The position numbers and the translations under genes are program-made. Of a stretch of 64,000 bases of DNA, positions 1 through 12,788 are shown piece after piece. Below the pieces are notes generated by a model. It made no database searches. It worked only from the letters and a program-made list of their open reading frames with translations, and had not been told where the DNA came from. Origin of the DNA: Mallotus nudiflorus (taxonomy: Eukaryota; Streptophyta; Magnoliopsida; Malpighiales; Euphorbiaceae); the NCBI GenBank assembly GCA_947683625.1, contig CANTUR010000145.1, positions 3,675,501-3,739,500 on the forward strand. The letters run 5' to 3'. Each line of letters begins with the position of its first letter. The stretch's first letter is position 1.

Positions 1-129
1 TCATCCCTAGGGTGAGACCCGAGAGTCAGGTATACTGTTCATTTTATTGTTTGTTTGTTGTTGTGCATGTGATTTTTTGAAAAATGGTCATTACATGCAA
101 TTGATTTTTAAAAAAATCAGGGGACAAAC
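1..129 (+). mobile_element. 3' internal end of LTR retrotransposon family A, with polypurine tract
   Basis: Non-coding sequence that ends in AGGGGACAAAC (119-129), directly followed by an LTR beginning TGTAGATACCC. A purine-rich tract abutting a TG-start LTR is the arrangement expected at the 3' end of the internal region, so the body of this element lies to the left of the window. No coding domain is visible here. Confidence 0.6.
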
Positions 130-1252
130 TGTAGATACCCGATTTGGTCAGCCTGTGTTAGGGGACGAATTAAGAGCACTCAATTTGACCAGCCCGTGGT
201 TAAGCCCAATGATGAGAATGTGAAACTTGGACATGAGAATGAAACCTGAATCTCTAATGGAAAGTGGACTTAAAAACCTAAAGCCTAAAAAGCATAAAAA
301 TTAGCCCAATTATCTAGAATTGGCCTAAGCCTGCCTGGCCCAACGCAGGCCCAGGCCAAAGGGGTGTCGCCTCAGTACAATGAGGCAATCGCCTCTTTGG
401 CAACTGCCAATCGAAGAGGCGCTGCCTCTATAGCTGACCACTTGCAGCTACATTTAATGCAGCTGCAACCATGGTGGCCAAGTGGTGTGGGCCCTATACC
501 CCATACCTGATTTTGCATGAGGAAGAGATTTTTGGGAAAGAGAAAAAGGCTATGGAGGCTCATAATGAGCTAGAGGGCTTAAGGGCAAGGGGAAGCTAGG
601 GAATAAAAGAGAAGGAGAGAGAAAAAGAAAGGGGGGAGACCATTATTGAAAAAAAGAGAGGGAAGGGAGCTCTAGAGAGAAAAGAAGCAAAGAAAAAACA
701 TCCTGAAAGAAAAGGTAGATTCAAACTAAAGAAAGTCCATATTTCCTAGGAGAAAAAGGAAGGAAGCTTGTGTCAAGGTAGAAATCACATCTTAGTGAAG
801 ATTATAATCAAGGATACATCTCTATGGGCCTCTCATTTTAGTAAAAGCTTGCACTTAAACTCAACATGTTCATCATTTTGTGTCTTCTTGCTTAAGCTAA
901 CTAAGTCATTAGTATATTCTAGGTATATTTTTAGTTTACTTTGCTTGATACCTTATTTCATTGATGTGATTCTCGAAGACTTTTGCATGTAATTATAATT
1001 TGATGCTTATTGAATGTATATATGCATGTATTTTTTGTTTAAAGTAGGTGTAAGCACCCAATTTCGGGATGCAATTGTGCATAATTGTGACGTAAGCCCC
1101 TATAATGAAATTTATTCAAAAATTGAACTTAACTGTCGATTTTTTGGAATTTAAGGACTAAATTGCAACATTTTTTTTAGGATTTGATTACAAGGAAGTC
1201 AATTTTTCAGAGGCTTTTGGTAATTAAAAGTAAAAAAAGGAGGTTGGCATTT

Positions 1253-1292
1253 AATGCCGATTGGAATTGCACAATGCCAATCGGCATTGCAC
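1253..1292. repeat. Two 20-bp palindromic units in LTR B
   Basis: Two consecutive 20-bp units, each a degenerate form of the 16-bp palindrome AATGCCGATCGGCATT followed by a four-base linker such as GCAC. The same position in the other LTR B copy (39396-39495) has about five units. Confidence 0.8.
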
Positions 1293-1477
1293 AATTATGA
1301 CTTGTAAAATCCCATTTTTTTTCAATTTTTTGCATATTTTTTATCAATTTTTTCAGTGTTTTGATTGGTTGAAAATTCAATTTGATCTTTATTATTATAT
1401 GATAAGGTTTTTAAATGCGTAAGTTTTTGAAATAAAAAATAAACGCTATCATCAGATGAGTCTAAGTCAGTACGCAG

Positions 1478-1505
1478 GCAGACTCTGCATAAAAGCAGAG
1501 TCTGC
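1478..1505. repeat. Perfect 11-bp stem hairpin in LTR B
   Basis: GCAGACTCTGC (1478-1488), a six-base loop, then GCAGAGTCTGC (1495-1505), its exact reverse complement. The other LTR B copy keeps a degraded form at about 39697-39730. It lies in the middle of the LTR; a transcript through here could fold, but no function is shown. Confidence 0.75.
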
Positions 1506-3041
1506 ATACTAGCGTGAGGGGCTTTTTTTTTACACATAGAGAGAGGGAGAGACCGAGACACACACAGACTAAAAAAGACGAGAGAAGAAAAAAGAGAGAA
1601 GAGAATTACGCAATTAAATCTCGGTCCAGAATCAAATCAACAATTGAGTCAATTTCAACGATGAAAATCCTAGTCTGAGGGGCTATCTTAAAGCATAGGC
1701 ACAACATTCCTTTTTTTTCTTCTCTTCTCTTTTTATGATTTTTTATTTTATTTTGTTATTGTTTTCTTGTTCAATTTCATTACTAATCTAATTTTTTGTG
1801 TTTTTCATTTTGATGCTCGATTGTGGATTAAGGAGGATACTGCTTGTGTTCAAATGAATAGAAGAGCCATTGAATGCCATAGAATAATTTGTACTATTTT
1901 TCAGTAGATATTAGGGTTTTAATTTTCATTTTAACTTTATGTGTTCTATATAATTATTTATGGGTGTATAATTTTTTAATTTTAATTTTTTGTACGTAGT
2001 TTGTAATAGCCCCAGTAGTGGGAATAGTAAAAGATTTAATTTTCTGCATTTAAAATCAATTAGTAATTAGGTTCAATTGGGTAAAAATTAATTAAAATTA
2101 ATGGTGGCTTTAGTTAATTAGGGTTTGTATGTAATTAAATTAGGTTTTTTAGAAATCATATGTGAATGTGTTTTGATTTGATTTTGCTATTTTTTTTAAA
2201 TGTTTTTGGGCCCTAAGTCCACGTTTAGGTCTAACCCACTGAATAAATAGGCTTAAAAATGATTTAGGACTTTAAATAATTAAAATCAATTTAGGCCCAT
2301 TAGGTTAATTAGATTTTAGGCTCACTTAGTTAATTAAAAACTTGTTTAGACTTAGCTCAGCCCATTTAAATTCATTTCTTTTAATAAATAGACCTAGGCC
2401 CACATTTCACTTAAAATAAAACCAAGTTAGACTTAGGCCCACTAGTTTAATTTTCCTTTAAAATTGAATAGACTTAAGCCCATATCTTAGACATACTAAA
2501 ATAAATATATCTAAACTCATTAATTAATAAAAATGTAGGCCCACCTTTAGTCCATTTCACTTGTAAATAAAATATGTAGATTTAGCTAACTTATAAAATA
2601 AAATTAACATAGTTTAGACATAGGGACATTGCCTTTTTAATGCATTTTTGCTTGTAATTTTATTGACTTGTTGCCCTTTGGGTTAGATGGATGTTAATTA
2701 GGGTTTAATAAAATTGCACGTAATTAGAGGATGAAATAATCATTTATGAAATTATTCTAAATTAACACAAGACTAAGAGAAGTTAGTATTCCATATCCAG
2801 AATCTCTTAGTTGTGGTGCTAGCTTTCTTTTAGAGAATTAAGTACTACCTTTTCGATTTGTCCCATTTATTACCCTGGGTGGCGACTCCTCATCTCCATG
2901 CTATGTCTTTATGATAGTGGTTAGTGTGTTCTCTAAGGCCCTGAGCCTAAATAGTATCGCAGTTACTTAAATCTTGGACGTGCGGTAAACCCTGCCGTCT
3001 ACAGTAGGAGTCTAATCATTTTGATTGTCGAAATCAACCTG

Positions 3042-3240
3042 TTGAGGCGTCACCTCATCACAGAGGCAATCGCCACATTAATAGGCCTCCAAGGAGTTTG
3101 TCTTCTTTGTTTATATGCTTTATATGATTTTTTTGCCTTAAATACATTAGGGGCCTCTGTTGATGAGGTGATGCCTCATCACAGAGGCTTCGCCTAATAT
3201 CAATGAGGCGATCGCCTCATCAATGAGGTGATTACCACAT
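3042..3240. repeat. Cluster of GAGGCGATCGCCTC-type palindromic modules in LTR A
   Basis: GC-rich modules related to GAGGCGATCGCCTC and TGAGGTGATGCCTCA recur every 20-40 bp. They include the perfect 18-bp palindrome ATGAGGCGATCGCCTCAT (3203-3220). The same module occurs in the first part of this LTR near 365-430, and once in the second LTR A copy near 27350. They stand out against the surrounding AT-rich sequence. Confidence 0.7.
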
Positions 3241-4106
3241 TGACAGGTCGGCTCGCCGTCTGGTCCTACTCTTTTCATTAATTTTTGCCATGATGTTTAC
3301 TTAACATGTTCTTTCTAACTTTAGGCATAGTTGTTTCATTGCATGATGATGTTCACTTTGATTATTTATTAATTTCTTTAGTTCGTAATATGAAAACCTT
3401 TTTTTTTTTATAATATTCCTTTGTAAGTATTGTTATATACAATTTTGTGCTTTGAAAGAAGGAACTAATTGTGTGTTTATTGCAGGAATGACTTTATGAT
3501 TTTCATCATTGAGTAGTCGCCTTTGTTAGCTATCCCTTTTATATCATTGTATTTATATTATTTGTCGATTTACTTTCGGTATATGTTTAGTTTATTTTCT
3601 GTATATTATTCTTTTATTTTGTCTAAAAGCATTGTAGTCCCTAATCCCTTCCCCTATTTAATTTCAAATGTATGGTTGTAAATTATTATCTATTTTATTT
3701 CTGTCGATCGTTGGGACTTAAAAGCATGAAATTGGATTAAGGTGCAAATTGGGACTTAACTATAAAACTTGGAAAATAATGAAGGTAAGTGCAACTTTGA
3801 ATGTAAATGAGGAAATAATTAAATAATTAAATGGTAATAAAACAAAAAACACAAACGGAGGCCAACCACAAGGTTGGGTGAGCATTCAAATGCTCATACC
3901 CAGTTTTCGAATCCAATCTCTGATGATAGCTTTTGGGAACCTCAGTGGGATCCAGTTGCTATACAATGTGTCTCAGCTTTTATCCGGGTGGCGACTCCAT
4001 CTCCGAATAGGCCCAAGACCTATATCGTATTTCTTAATGGGCCTCGAGCTCACGCAGTGCCGTGGTCACCAAACACTTAGGCACGTGCTAAACCATGCCA
4101 CCTATA

Positions 4107-4430
4107 ATTTTTATCTTTTAACGAGCGAAAAATTTATTTTTTCTATAAAAAAATATTAAACGTAAAAAATTTGGTTGAGTATGGGATAAAAAATATTAAA
4201 CTATATCAAAATTTCAAAGCAAATAGAATTAAAGTTGTACATATATGAATAATTTTAATTTCAGATTAAACTAAACTAAATTGAATGAATACTTTTGTAT
4301 TGTGCGAAATAAGAACTAAATCTAAAATAAAAAAAATAAATGAATATGTATAAAATGTATGATTGAAATAAATTTATTTCTATATATAAATTAAAAAAAA
4401 AGTAGAATACACTATATCTAATTATTATTA
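4107..4430. other. Spacer, nothing recognised
   Basis: AT-rich sequence downstream of LTR A. I see no gene, repeat terminus or RNA in it. Confidence 0.5.
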
Positions 4431-4665
4431 TTTTTTACATAAGAGGGGAGGGGTGAGGGGATTCGATCCTCCTCTTTACAAGTGTCTTACCCTGTGGATA
4501 AGTGGTCTTGCCATCCTATCTCTAGGCGGCAAACTCTAATTATTATTTTTTTCTTTTTTTTTTGACATGAAAGGAGGGGATGGGGAAATTCGATCCTCCC
4601 CTCTAAAAGTGCCATATCCCGTGAATGAGTGGTCTTGCCATCACATCCCATCCCTCTAACTATTG
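4431..4665. repeat. Tandem duplication of about 118 bp with a TTCGATCC box
   Basis: Two diverged direct copies (about 4431-4548 and 4549-4665). Each has a GGGG-rich start, a block with ATTCGATCCTCC, and AGTGGTCTTGCCATC. The ATTCGATCC piece resembles an RNA polymerase III B box, so a SINE-like origin is possible, but no matching A box or poly(A) tail is visible. Confidence 0.5.
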
Positions 4666-4816
4666 TTGTGTTGTATATAGAATTTAATTATAAATGAACA
4701 CAATCAATCAATTGGAATTTACATACTAAAATATATATTAAATATTAATTTAATAAAAAAGTGGGTTAAGAGATGTTTTTTCAAAAATTACTATTTATAC
4801 TAGATATGATTGTCTA

Positions 4817-5223
4817 TAGGGTGAGCAATGTATCCTAATGAACTGAATCGAATCAAAACTGACTCAGTTCAGTTCAATTCAATTTTGTTACTTTATATAT
4901 TTTTAAATTTTATAAACCGAATCAAAATTTTAATTTGGTTTAATTCAATTTATACTAAAAATTCAGTTAACCGAAATAACTGAATAAACTAAAATTATAT
5001 ATTTTTATTTTTAAATAGTATAATAATTTAATATTAAAATATTAAAGTAATCAATATTCATAAAAATTCAATTTGGTTCTATTGATTTTATTTAAGATTT
5101 GGTTCGGTTTGGTTACATCAGTTTAATTTTTAATTTAGTTCAGTTTGGCTCAATTTTTATATGGTTTGGTTCATTCAGAAAAATAGCCAAAAGCCAACCA
5201 AACCAACTGAATTCCAAACCCTA
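4817..5223. mobile_element. Putative hAT-type MITE
   Basis: It starts TAGGGTGAGCA and ends CAAACCCTA, so six terminal bases are inverted. Flanking 8-mers ATTGTCTA and ATTATGTA match at six of eight positions. The interior is rich in AACCGAA/TTCGGTT-like subterminal repeats, which is usual for hAT MITEs. The left end resembles that of the hAT element at 49561. The call is moderate because both termini and target site are degraded. Confidence 0.4.
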
Positions 5224-5404
5224 ATTATGTATTTTTTATTTATTTATGCTTTTAGATAATTTTTTATTTTGTGTTGTTAAATTAATTGTGATTTTGAATA
5301 TTTAAAAATATAGATATTTAGTGTTGAGGTGTTTAAACTTTCAAATATCTATTTTAAATTATATCTTACAAAACCATTCCAAAAAATTGAAAATTTTATA
5401 CTAG

Positions 5405-8400
5405 TGTTATGACCCGATATTTTATAAATTATTAAATTAATTATGAGATATGTAGTGTTAATAAATATTTTAATTTTATTATTATTCTAATTATTTATTT
5501 TAGTAAATTGTAGCATTTGGTTATTGATGAGATTAAATTTTATTTCGAAGGTTATTATTTATTTTATTATTAATTGGTAATTATTGTTAAATTAAATTTA
5601 AGTTAAATTTTATTGTTATATTATTTAGTATTATTAATGTTAAATGTGTAATTTATTTAATTATACACTTATATAAGTGGTAGAGATTTAATTTGGGAGT
5701 TTAAAAATTATTTATTATATAATTATTTTATAAAAAAAAAGGGATAAAAGTTAAAATTTTTGGGTCATACCTGCACCACTATCTTCATCATTTCCTTTCT
5801 TCTTCATCTTATTCTTCTTCTTGTTGTGCCGCCAAACCACCACCACGCCACCACTCCAACATCACCGGACCAAAAATACCAACAGCAACAGCAACAACAA
5901 CAACAACAACAACAATAGCGGCAACAACAGCGCATGATAACACTGTATGAACAATGCATTCCGGTCGCTGGTAAGGAAATCGGTCAAGCTTGTGCTCGTT
6001 TCGAAGCTCACATTACGAGTTTCGATAATACGTAGTTAGTTTTGAGTAAATCGACTAGTAAGAACTCCAAAAACTCTATTTTATATTTATGTCAATGTGT
6101 TTAATTTAATTTTTCTTATTGAATTTAATTTTATTTGGAGATGTGGTAGTTAGATAAATTGATTTTTGAGCTAAAATATACCTAAATATTATTTTTATTT
6201 ATTTTTTTGAAATTATTAAAAATATATATACGTATTTTTCGGGTTTGATTACTATTTACAGTCTCGGATCCGGAAATTTTCTTATTTTTATTAAATTCTA
6301 TATATTATTTAAAGCAAATTTCATGAAGAAAGTTTATTGAAATTGTATTCAGATGATTTATTATGAATTTTTGAACGTTAATGTGAAAAATGAATTTTTG
6401 AAAAAATTAGTAATTTTTATATTTTAGTTGAAAGTTCTAGGCAGTTTTTGAATAACAAAAATTATTAAATTAATTTTTATGAATTATTTACTATTTTTAG
6501 CTAATTAATAATAATTTTTGAAAATTTATTCAAATAATAGTTTTATTTATTATTTTTATGATTAAATGAAATTTTAGCTATTTTATTATATATTTGAGCA
6601 ATTAGAACAATTATTGATAATTAATAGGTTTTGGATAGTTTTTGAGTGATAATTGGCATTAAAATAATTTTTATAAATTAATTACTATTTTTAGCTAATT
6701 AATGGTAATTTTTAAAATATATTTGAATAAAAATTTAAATAATTATTTTTAAGTTTCATGGAATTGTTGATCTTGTAGCAGTTGCATAAGAAATAACAGA
6801 AATTTCACGTAAATCGCGTTGAAAAATGAATTTTTATGAATATTATTTTATTATATTAAGATTTTATTAATTAATTTGAAAATAAATTATCTTTAATATT
6901 TTTATTATTTAAATAAATTGTATTGTGGTATTTTATTGATTTTCATGGATTTTATTGATTTTAATATTTATTATTATTAAATTATAGATTTTTGTGTATT
7001 TTAGTTCTCGATTGGGCAAATTGTGTAGTTCGGGGATCCAACCTAAGAAGTTGTGCTATTGAGAATGAAGTGTGTTTGCGTGTAGGATATGCTCTACTTT
7101 TAGTAGAGAGACGCCCATTTTACAGAGGAGACTCTACTGAATTTTCAGTAAAATTCTCATAAAATGTGACATCGGATCAATCCTAAGTTTTTAATTTTTG
7201 GTCGAGTTGTGTCCTAAATTGAGTTATTATTTAGAATTTCTAAAAGTATAGAATTAAGATTTCAATTCTATTATTATTATTGTTATTATTTATTTATTTA
7301 TTTATTTTCTACAGTTGTACCGAGACCGAGTTCTACTGGACCAAGCTAATCTAATTCTTTTAGAGGAACGGACAACTGTGAGTTATTATCATATATATGC
7401 ATTGCATGTGAAATACATATTTGTGAGCATTCATATTTTATAATGTGATTAAGTATGATTTATTTTATTAAATGATTATATATATGTTTTGGTATATATT
7501 TGGTATATTTCTTTAAAAATGGATGCTATCATGTTTAAATTATGCATTTCATTATTTTTAGTAGTTATAAAATTTATTTGAAGAATAGCAGTAGAACGTG
7601 CTACTTAGTGAGTTGCACTATGATTATGTACGTACCAATGCATTAGATTTAGGATTTGATATTATGAAATTATTGATGTGATACTTGATTAATTGATTAT
7701 TGAGATTTGCTGTGAGTGAGTTGTGTGATTGTGGAAGGTCGGTTGACCTAACATCTCGAGGTCAATCACGTCGACAGTGAGAATGCAAGAGCTCAGTTGA
7801 CTTAGTATCTCGGGGCCAATATATTGTCCAAAAATAGAAAAAAAAAATATTTTGGAATTAAGTGATCCTATTGGCTAGTGAGGTTCAACGATGTTATAAA
7901 ATATTTTAGGATTCTGCTTTGATCCTTCACTCAAAATAAATTTTTCTGCATCTATTATTATATAAAAGTGGATTTTAACATTTGTATGAAATGTATGTCT
8001 ATTATATATATTATTAAATTGATGCTTAGTTATATATGACTTTAGATTGCATGTATATATATTATAATAATTCACTAAGTGAGATCTAACTCCCCTCAAT
8101 ATTTTTTTTAGAATCCTCTATTTTAGACCTCTTCCGTAGTACTATTCATCGGACTCTTTCCTGTCCGGCTAATTTATGTAAATAATGAACTATTATTTTT
8201 CTTATATTTTAGTAATCACTGCAGTAGTAGTGTTATTGTGATAGTAGCGTATTGTATTAGTTACAGATCTTGTATTCAAATTTTGTATGAAAATATTTTT
8301 ATTATATATGATATAAAGATTTATTTTATATTAATTAAAGTTTTAATTTTGGTGTATTTTTTTTGTATTATTATTGCATGTATTTTTATTTTAAGGCTTG

Positions 8401-8472
8401 CTACGGATTCCGGATTCGAAAGAATTATCATTTCCTAAAACCAGTCATGACTCATCGGTTTGGATCATGATA
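5405..8472 (+). mobile_element. Solo LTR of chromovirus family C, copy 1 (plus)
   Basis: It begins TGTTATGACCCGAT (family start TGTAATATCCCG) and ends in GGCTTGCTACGGATTCCGG ... CCAGTCATGACTC ... GGATCATGATA, the decayed form of the family end GGGTCGTGACA. Flanks are ACTAG (5400-5404) and ATTAG (8473-8477), a 5-bp target duplication with one transition. Length is 3068 bp. No internal region is attached. A CAACAA-rich microsatellite sits at about 5880-5930. Small open frames inside (for example 7875-8438) are not conserved coding sequence. Confidence 0.8.
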
Positions 8473-8757
8473 ATTAGAATATTTTAAAAAATAAAATAAT
8501 ATGAAAGTTTTCAAATTGCTACTCAAAAATTTTATTTTTTAATTTTTTTCAGTTTGGTATAATTTTGAAAATTTTTCAATCCCTAGTTGTCTTAATTAGA
8601 ACCCACCCCTAACAAAAACATTTATTTATTTTTTAAAATTTTTACTACGGCTAAAAATATAAAAACAAAAAAAAAATCATAAGATATGCTCTAAAATGTC
8701 ATATACACACCGCATTGTTCAATTTTTATAAATTATTAAAAATTAAAGGTAGTTTAT
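8473..8757. other. Spacer between two inverted family C LTRs
   Basis: 285 bp of AT-rich sequence forming the loop of a large inverted repeat whose arms are the flanking LTRs. Nothing else is recognised. Confidence 0.6.
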
Positions 8758-9973
8758 TATCACGATCCAAATTGGAGAGTCATGACTGGTGCTAGGAAAT
8801 ATAAATTTTTTTAAATACAGAACTCGTAGCAAGCCTTAGAAATAAAAAGCGTGCAATAAATAAATAAAATATATGACAGTATTAAAACTTTAATCGATAT
8901 AAAATAAATACTTAAATGTCATTTGATAAAATAAAAAATAAAAAATATATTCATACAATATTCAGAGATAGGTTTTTTACTAAAATAACATTCTACTGAT
9001 ACAAAACACTACTAATGTAGTTTTCTAGAATACAACAAAAATTCAGATAAATAATTTACATAATCTAGCCGGGGTTGAAAAGATCCGTCGTAGAGGTTTA
9101 CTACTGAGGTCTAACAATGAGGAATCTCTTGAAAAAAATATTGAGAAGAGTCAGACCTCACTGAGTGAATTATTATAATATATATACATACAATCTAATT
9201 CATATATGATCAAGCATCAGTATAGATATAAATATATACAAGCATTTCACAAAGATGTAAAAATTCATTTATTATATATAATAAAAGCAAAAAATCATTT
9301 TAGTTGAAGGATAGAAGCAGAACCCTAACAGTTTGCAACCTCGATTATAATAATTAATAGCCAACAAGCTTAATCAAAACTCCAAGTATTACTTTTTTCC
9401 AACTTAAAATAGTATACTGGCCCTGAGTACAATACGTCAACCGAAGTTTTGCAATCTTACTACCGGCATGACTGACCCCGAGTACACTCAGTCAACCGAG
9501 GATCCACAGTTAGCCTTTCCCAAAACCAATATCTTAATAACAATTATCAGATTCTCAACCTAATTCTATCGCACTATCACGCAACAGTCCTAACGTAGCC
9601 CACTATATAACATGTTATACTCTATCCTTCAAACCCATCTTATATTTATGGAAAATAGTAAAATGCATAATTAAAATATAAGTGACATTCATTTAAAAAT
9701 GATATACCACTTATGTACTAAACGTATACCATAAATATACAAAAAATATACTAAATGCATATGCTGAATATATGAAAAATATACTGAATATGTATACTAA
9801 AACATGCTAACATATATATGTCATATATATATAAATTATATACTAAAAACAAACTAAGTAAAATGTCACATATACCAAAAATATACCTAAAGTATACCAA
9901 AATATATTTCTTCACTTAATGTAATAATTCATATCAAAACATAATAAAAACATGAATTCTCAAAAGCATGTAT

Positions 9974-10019
<46 letters not shown>

Positions 10020-11899
10020 ATAATAACTCATGAGTTTGCGTTCCTCGAGATTAACTTGACGGGTTTTGTCCGATAAGCCTTGGTCTTAGCGCAGTTAAAA
10101 AATAAATAATAATAAAAATCAGAATATATTCTAACTTATACATCTAAGAATTCTGAAGAAAGACTCGATCTAGGAATTTAAAATCCAGTCAAAACACAAA
10201 AACTCAGGTTTGACCCGATGCCAAATTTTACGAGAATTCTACTAAAAATTTGGTAAAACCTTCTCTGTAAAACGGACATCTCTCTACTGACAGTGGAGCC
10301 GATGCTACAAGGAAACACACTTCTAAATTCCATAAAGCTTAACACCTCGGGTTAGGACTCCGACCTGCACAAATTTCCAACTGAGATTAACAATTCACCA
10401 ATAATCAATATAAAATAATAAATATATTAAAAAATCATTAAATTCCATAAATATCATAAAATATCAATATATAATATATTTAAACATTAAATCACTAAAT
10501 ATAATTATTTTCACAACAATTAAATAAAAATCTCAAATAATAATATAATATTAATAAAAAATCCAATTTTTCAATAATTCAACATATAATAGTAAAACTC
10601 ACTTTTATATACTCAAATAGTTTAAATAGCTCATAAAAGTAATTAAAAATCTACTTAATCACCAAAATAGTAAATAATATATTATTTGAATATAATTTTC
10701 AAAAATTAGTATTAATTAGTTAAAAATAGTAAATAATTTACAAAAATTATTTTAATACCCTATAAAATTATAAAATCATTTAAAATATATTATTTAACTA
10801 TAATATCAACAAAAATACACCATTAACTCATAATTCCAATATTCACATAATATTAATAATTTCTCAAAAGTTATATAAAATTACCAAAAATTATTTTATA
10901 AATTCTAAAATTATTAACTCAAATTAATAACACTAATCTACCCAAATTTCCATTAAAAATAGTTAATTAACATAATTATCAAAAATTTAATATTTAATAT
11001 TAAAATAATAAAAAATACCCATAATTCAAATTAATTCAAAAAATACACAAAAATTATTTTTGAAAAGCTTAATTTGCCATGAACAACATTTCCAAAGCAA
11101 AAATCCATAAATCAAACAATACAAAGCTTAAAAAATAAAACCTAAAATGGACATAAATAAAAACTTGATAAATCTTAAAACCAAGGAAGATTGAGCTCAA
11201 ACAAATCTCAGAAATGAACTCACCGATGCTCTAGGAGTCCAGGCAAGTCCAAGAATGCTAGCTAAGGTGATTGGAGGAGCTACTAATGTTCATGGAGCTT
11301 CCTTTGCAATCTCGGTTTCTGCGTGATTCCAGTGGCTCCATGCGATGTCAGGTGACGGTGAGGACGAGAGGAAAAAAAAGAGATGATGGTGGTGATGGCT
11401 GGTTGCTCTAGTGGCGCAATGAGGGTTGCACAGTGAAGGTTGCAAGAAGACAAAGAGAAAGAAAGAAAAATAGTGAAAAAGGGCAGAAGAAAATGGTGGG
11501 GAAAGAGAATAGGAAAGTTGACCCGTTTAAAGCTTTTTGACTAACTTTTATATATATGCACACATAAACACACAACCATACAATACTAATAATACAACAA
11601 TAACAATAATGTTAACCCTAATTAAATAATAATAACAATATAAATAATAATAGTAATAACAATAAAAATATTATTAATAATGCTATTTCAAACTATTTGC
11701 AATGAAAATGATTCTAATACTTTAAATAATAAAACTCATAAAATAAATATTTTATGTAAATAAAATATTTAGAATAAAATAAATGGATAATATTCACCAA
11801 TAATAATAATAATAATAATATATAAATAAAATTTAAAATTTTATTAATACTGCATATCTCAAAATAATTTTATATTATTTAAAATATAGAGTTATTATA
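8758..11899 (-). mobile_element. Solo LTR of chromovirus family C, copy 2 (minus)
   Basis: On the plus strand it starts TATCACGATCC (decayed TGTCACGATCC) and ends GCATATCTC ... GAGTTATTATA (decayed GGGATATTACA), so it is a family C LTR on the minus strand, 3142 bp. Flanks TTTAT (8753-8757) and TTTGT (11900-11904) form a 5-bp duplication with one transition. It carries the AGTCAACCGAG hairpin units near 9440-9510 and an (AT)n(GA)n microsatellite at 9978-10018. No coding region. Confidence 0.78.
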
Positions 11900-12474
11900 T
11901 TTGTTAAAAATATTGTGAAAATTGGAATTAAAATGAGTAATTAAAATTTATATTGAAATGAAAATAAGATTTTCCATCATTCTCCTTACCCATAAGAATT
12001 AAATTTTTATTTTCATAAAAATCAAGTATAGTACTTCGTTTTATTGTGTACTAGTTTTTCTTTCATGTGCAATGCATGAAGTTAGAATAGTTATTAAATG
12101 TATAATTTATATTAATTTTTATTAAAAATGAATATTATTATAATATTAATAGAATAAATTTTTAATAATAAATAATATATATTATTAATAATAATTCATA
12201 TAAAATGTATATTACATTTTAAGAGTTATTATAAAAAAGAATACAATAGTGATAGTTTTAAACATATTTACAATAGTGATAATTTTAAATATTGTGCAGA
12301 AAAATAAAAAATAAAAAATAAAAAATAATTATAAAATATAAAAATTAATATGAAAGAGCAATATTGTTTTTATCTATAATATAATTAAAATAAATATGAA
12401 GCTTATACTAATTTAATAATTTATGTGTTTATTTAAATTTAATAATAAATAAAATATAACTATTCTATTTTTAT
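11900..12474. other. AT-rich spacer
   Basis: Very AT-rich DNA between a family C LTR and the MULE. No gene or repeat terminus is seen in it. Confidence 0.5.
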
Positions 12475-12483
12475 TTAAATATA

Positions 12484-12769
12484 GAAAAAATTACGAAAAA
12501 AAACCACCCAACCTTTTATAATGTTTTTAAATTAAATACTATTAAATTTTTTCTTGCAAATATAACCAAGTTGCATTTTATATCCTCCATCATTCAGATT
12601 TAACTGTACGCTGACATGATAATTACTTTTTAATTTGCCTAAGGTAAGTGGAGCCTATAATTATTTTTAGATGGCTGACTGGACAATTCACTTTGCTCAC
12701 TAATAATACTAAACTTGTTAAAACCCTAAATTGTAAAACAACCAGTTCTACTCTTCTTCTTCTTCTTCT
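12484..12769. repeat. Left terminal inverted repeat of the MULE
   Basis: Starts GAAAAAATTACG with AAAACCACCCAACC following. Its reverse complement aligns along its whole length with 14784-15078, with small gaps and many substitutions, showing an old insertion. Confidence 0.75.
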
Positions 12770-12788
12770 CTCTATCTCTCTCTCTCTC

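Larger units (their letters stand above)
1049..3003 (+). mobile_element. Solo LTR of family B, copy 1, target duplication GTAGG
   Basis: It begins TGTAAGCACCCAA (1049), ends CCGTCTACA (3003) and is flanked by perfect 5-bp duplications GTAGG at 1044-1048 and 3004-3008. A second copy, 2079 bp, lies at 39186-41264 with its own target duplication, so both ends are confirmed independently. No internal region is attached, so it is a solo LTR produced by LTR-LTR recombination. It holds two 20-bp palindromic units (1253-1292), a perfect 11-bp stem hairpin (1478-1505), and the GGTGGCGACTCC and GCGGTAAACC motifs near its end. Family assignment to Tat/Ogre-like gypsy is tentative. Confidence 0.88.
130..4106 (+). 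mobile_element. 3' LTR of family A, split by a family B solo LTR
   Basis: The LTR starts TGTAGATACCC at 130 and ends at a CCACCTATA-like terminus at 4106 (TA in place of the usual CA). Without the 1049-3003 insertion and its duplicated target it is about 2.0 kb. The end is supported by a second copy ending GCATACA at 31181; the two share a closing segment with the motif GTGGCGACTCC and a GGTCACCAA block. That closing segment resembles Tat/Ogre-type gypsy LTRs, which is an inference only. Short open frames near 3874-4159 are not conserved between copies and are not called as genes. Confidence 0.7.

Noticed and set aside
4460..4640. tRNA-like T-loop (ATTCGATCC) as a tRNA gene
   Set aside because: No acceptor stem, anticodon arm or A box can be drawn around it.
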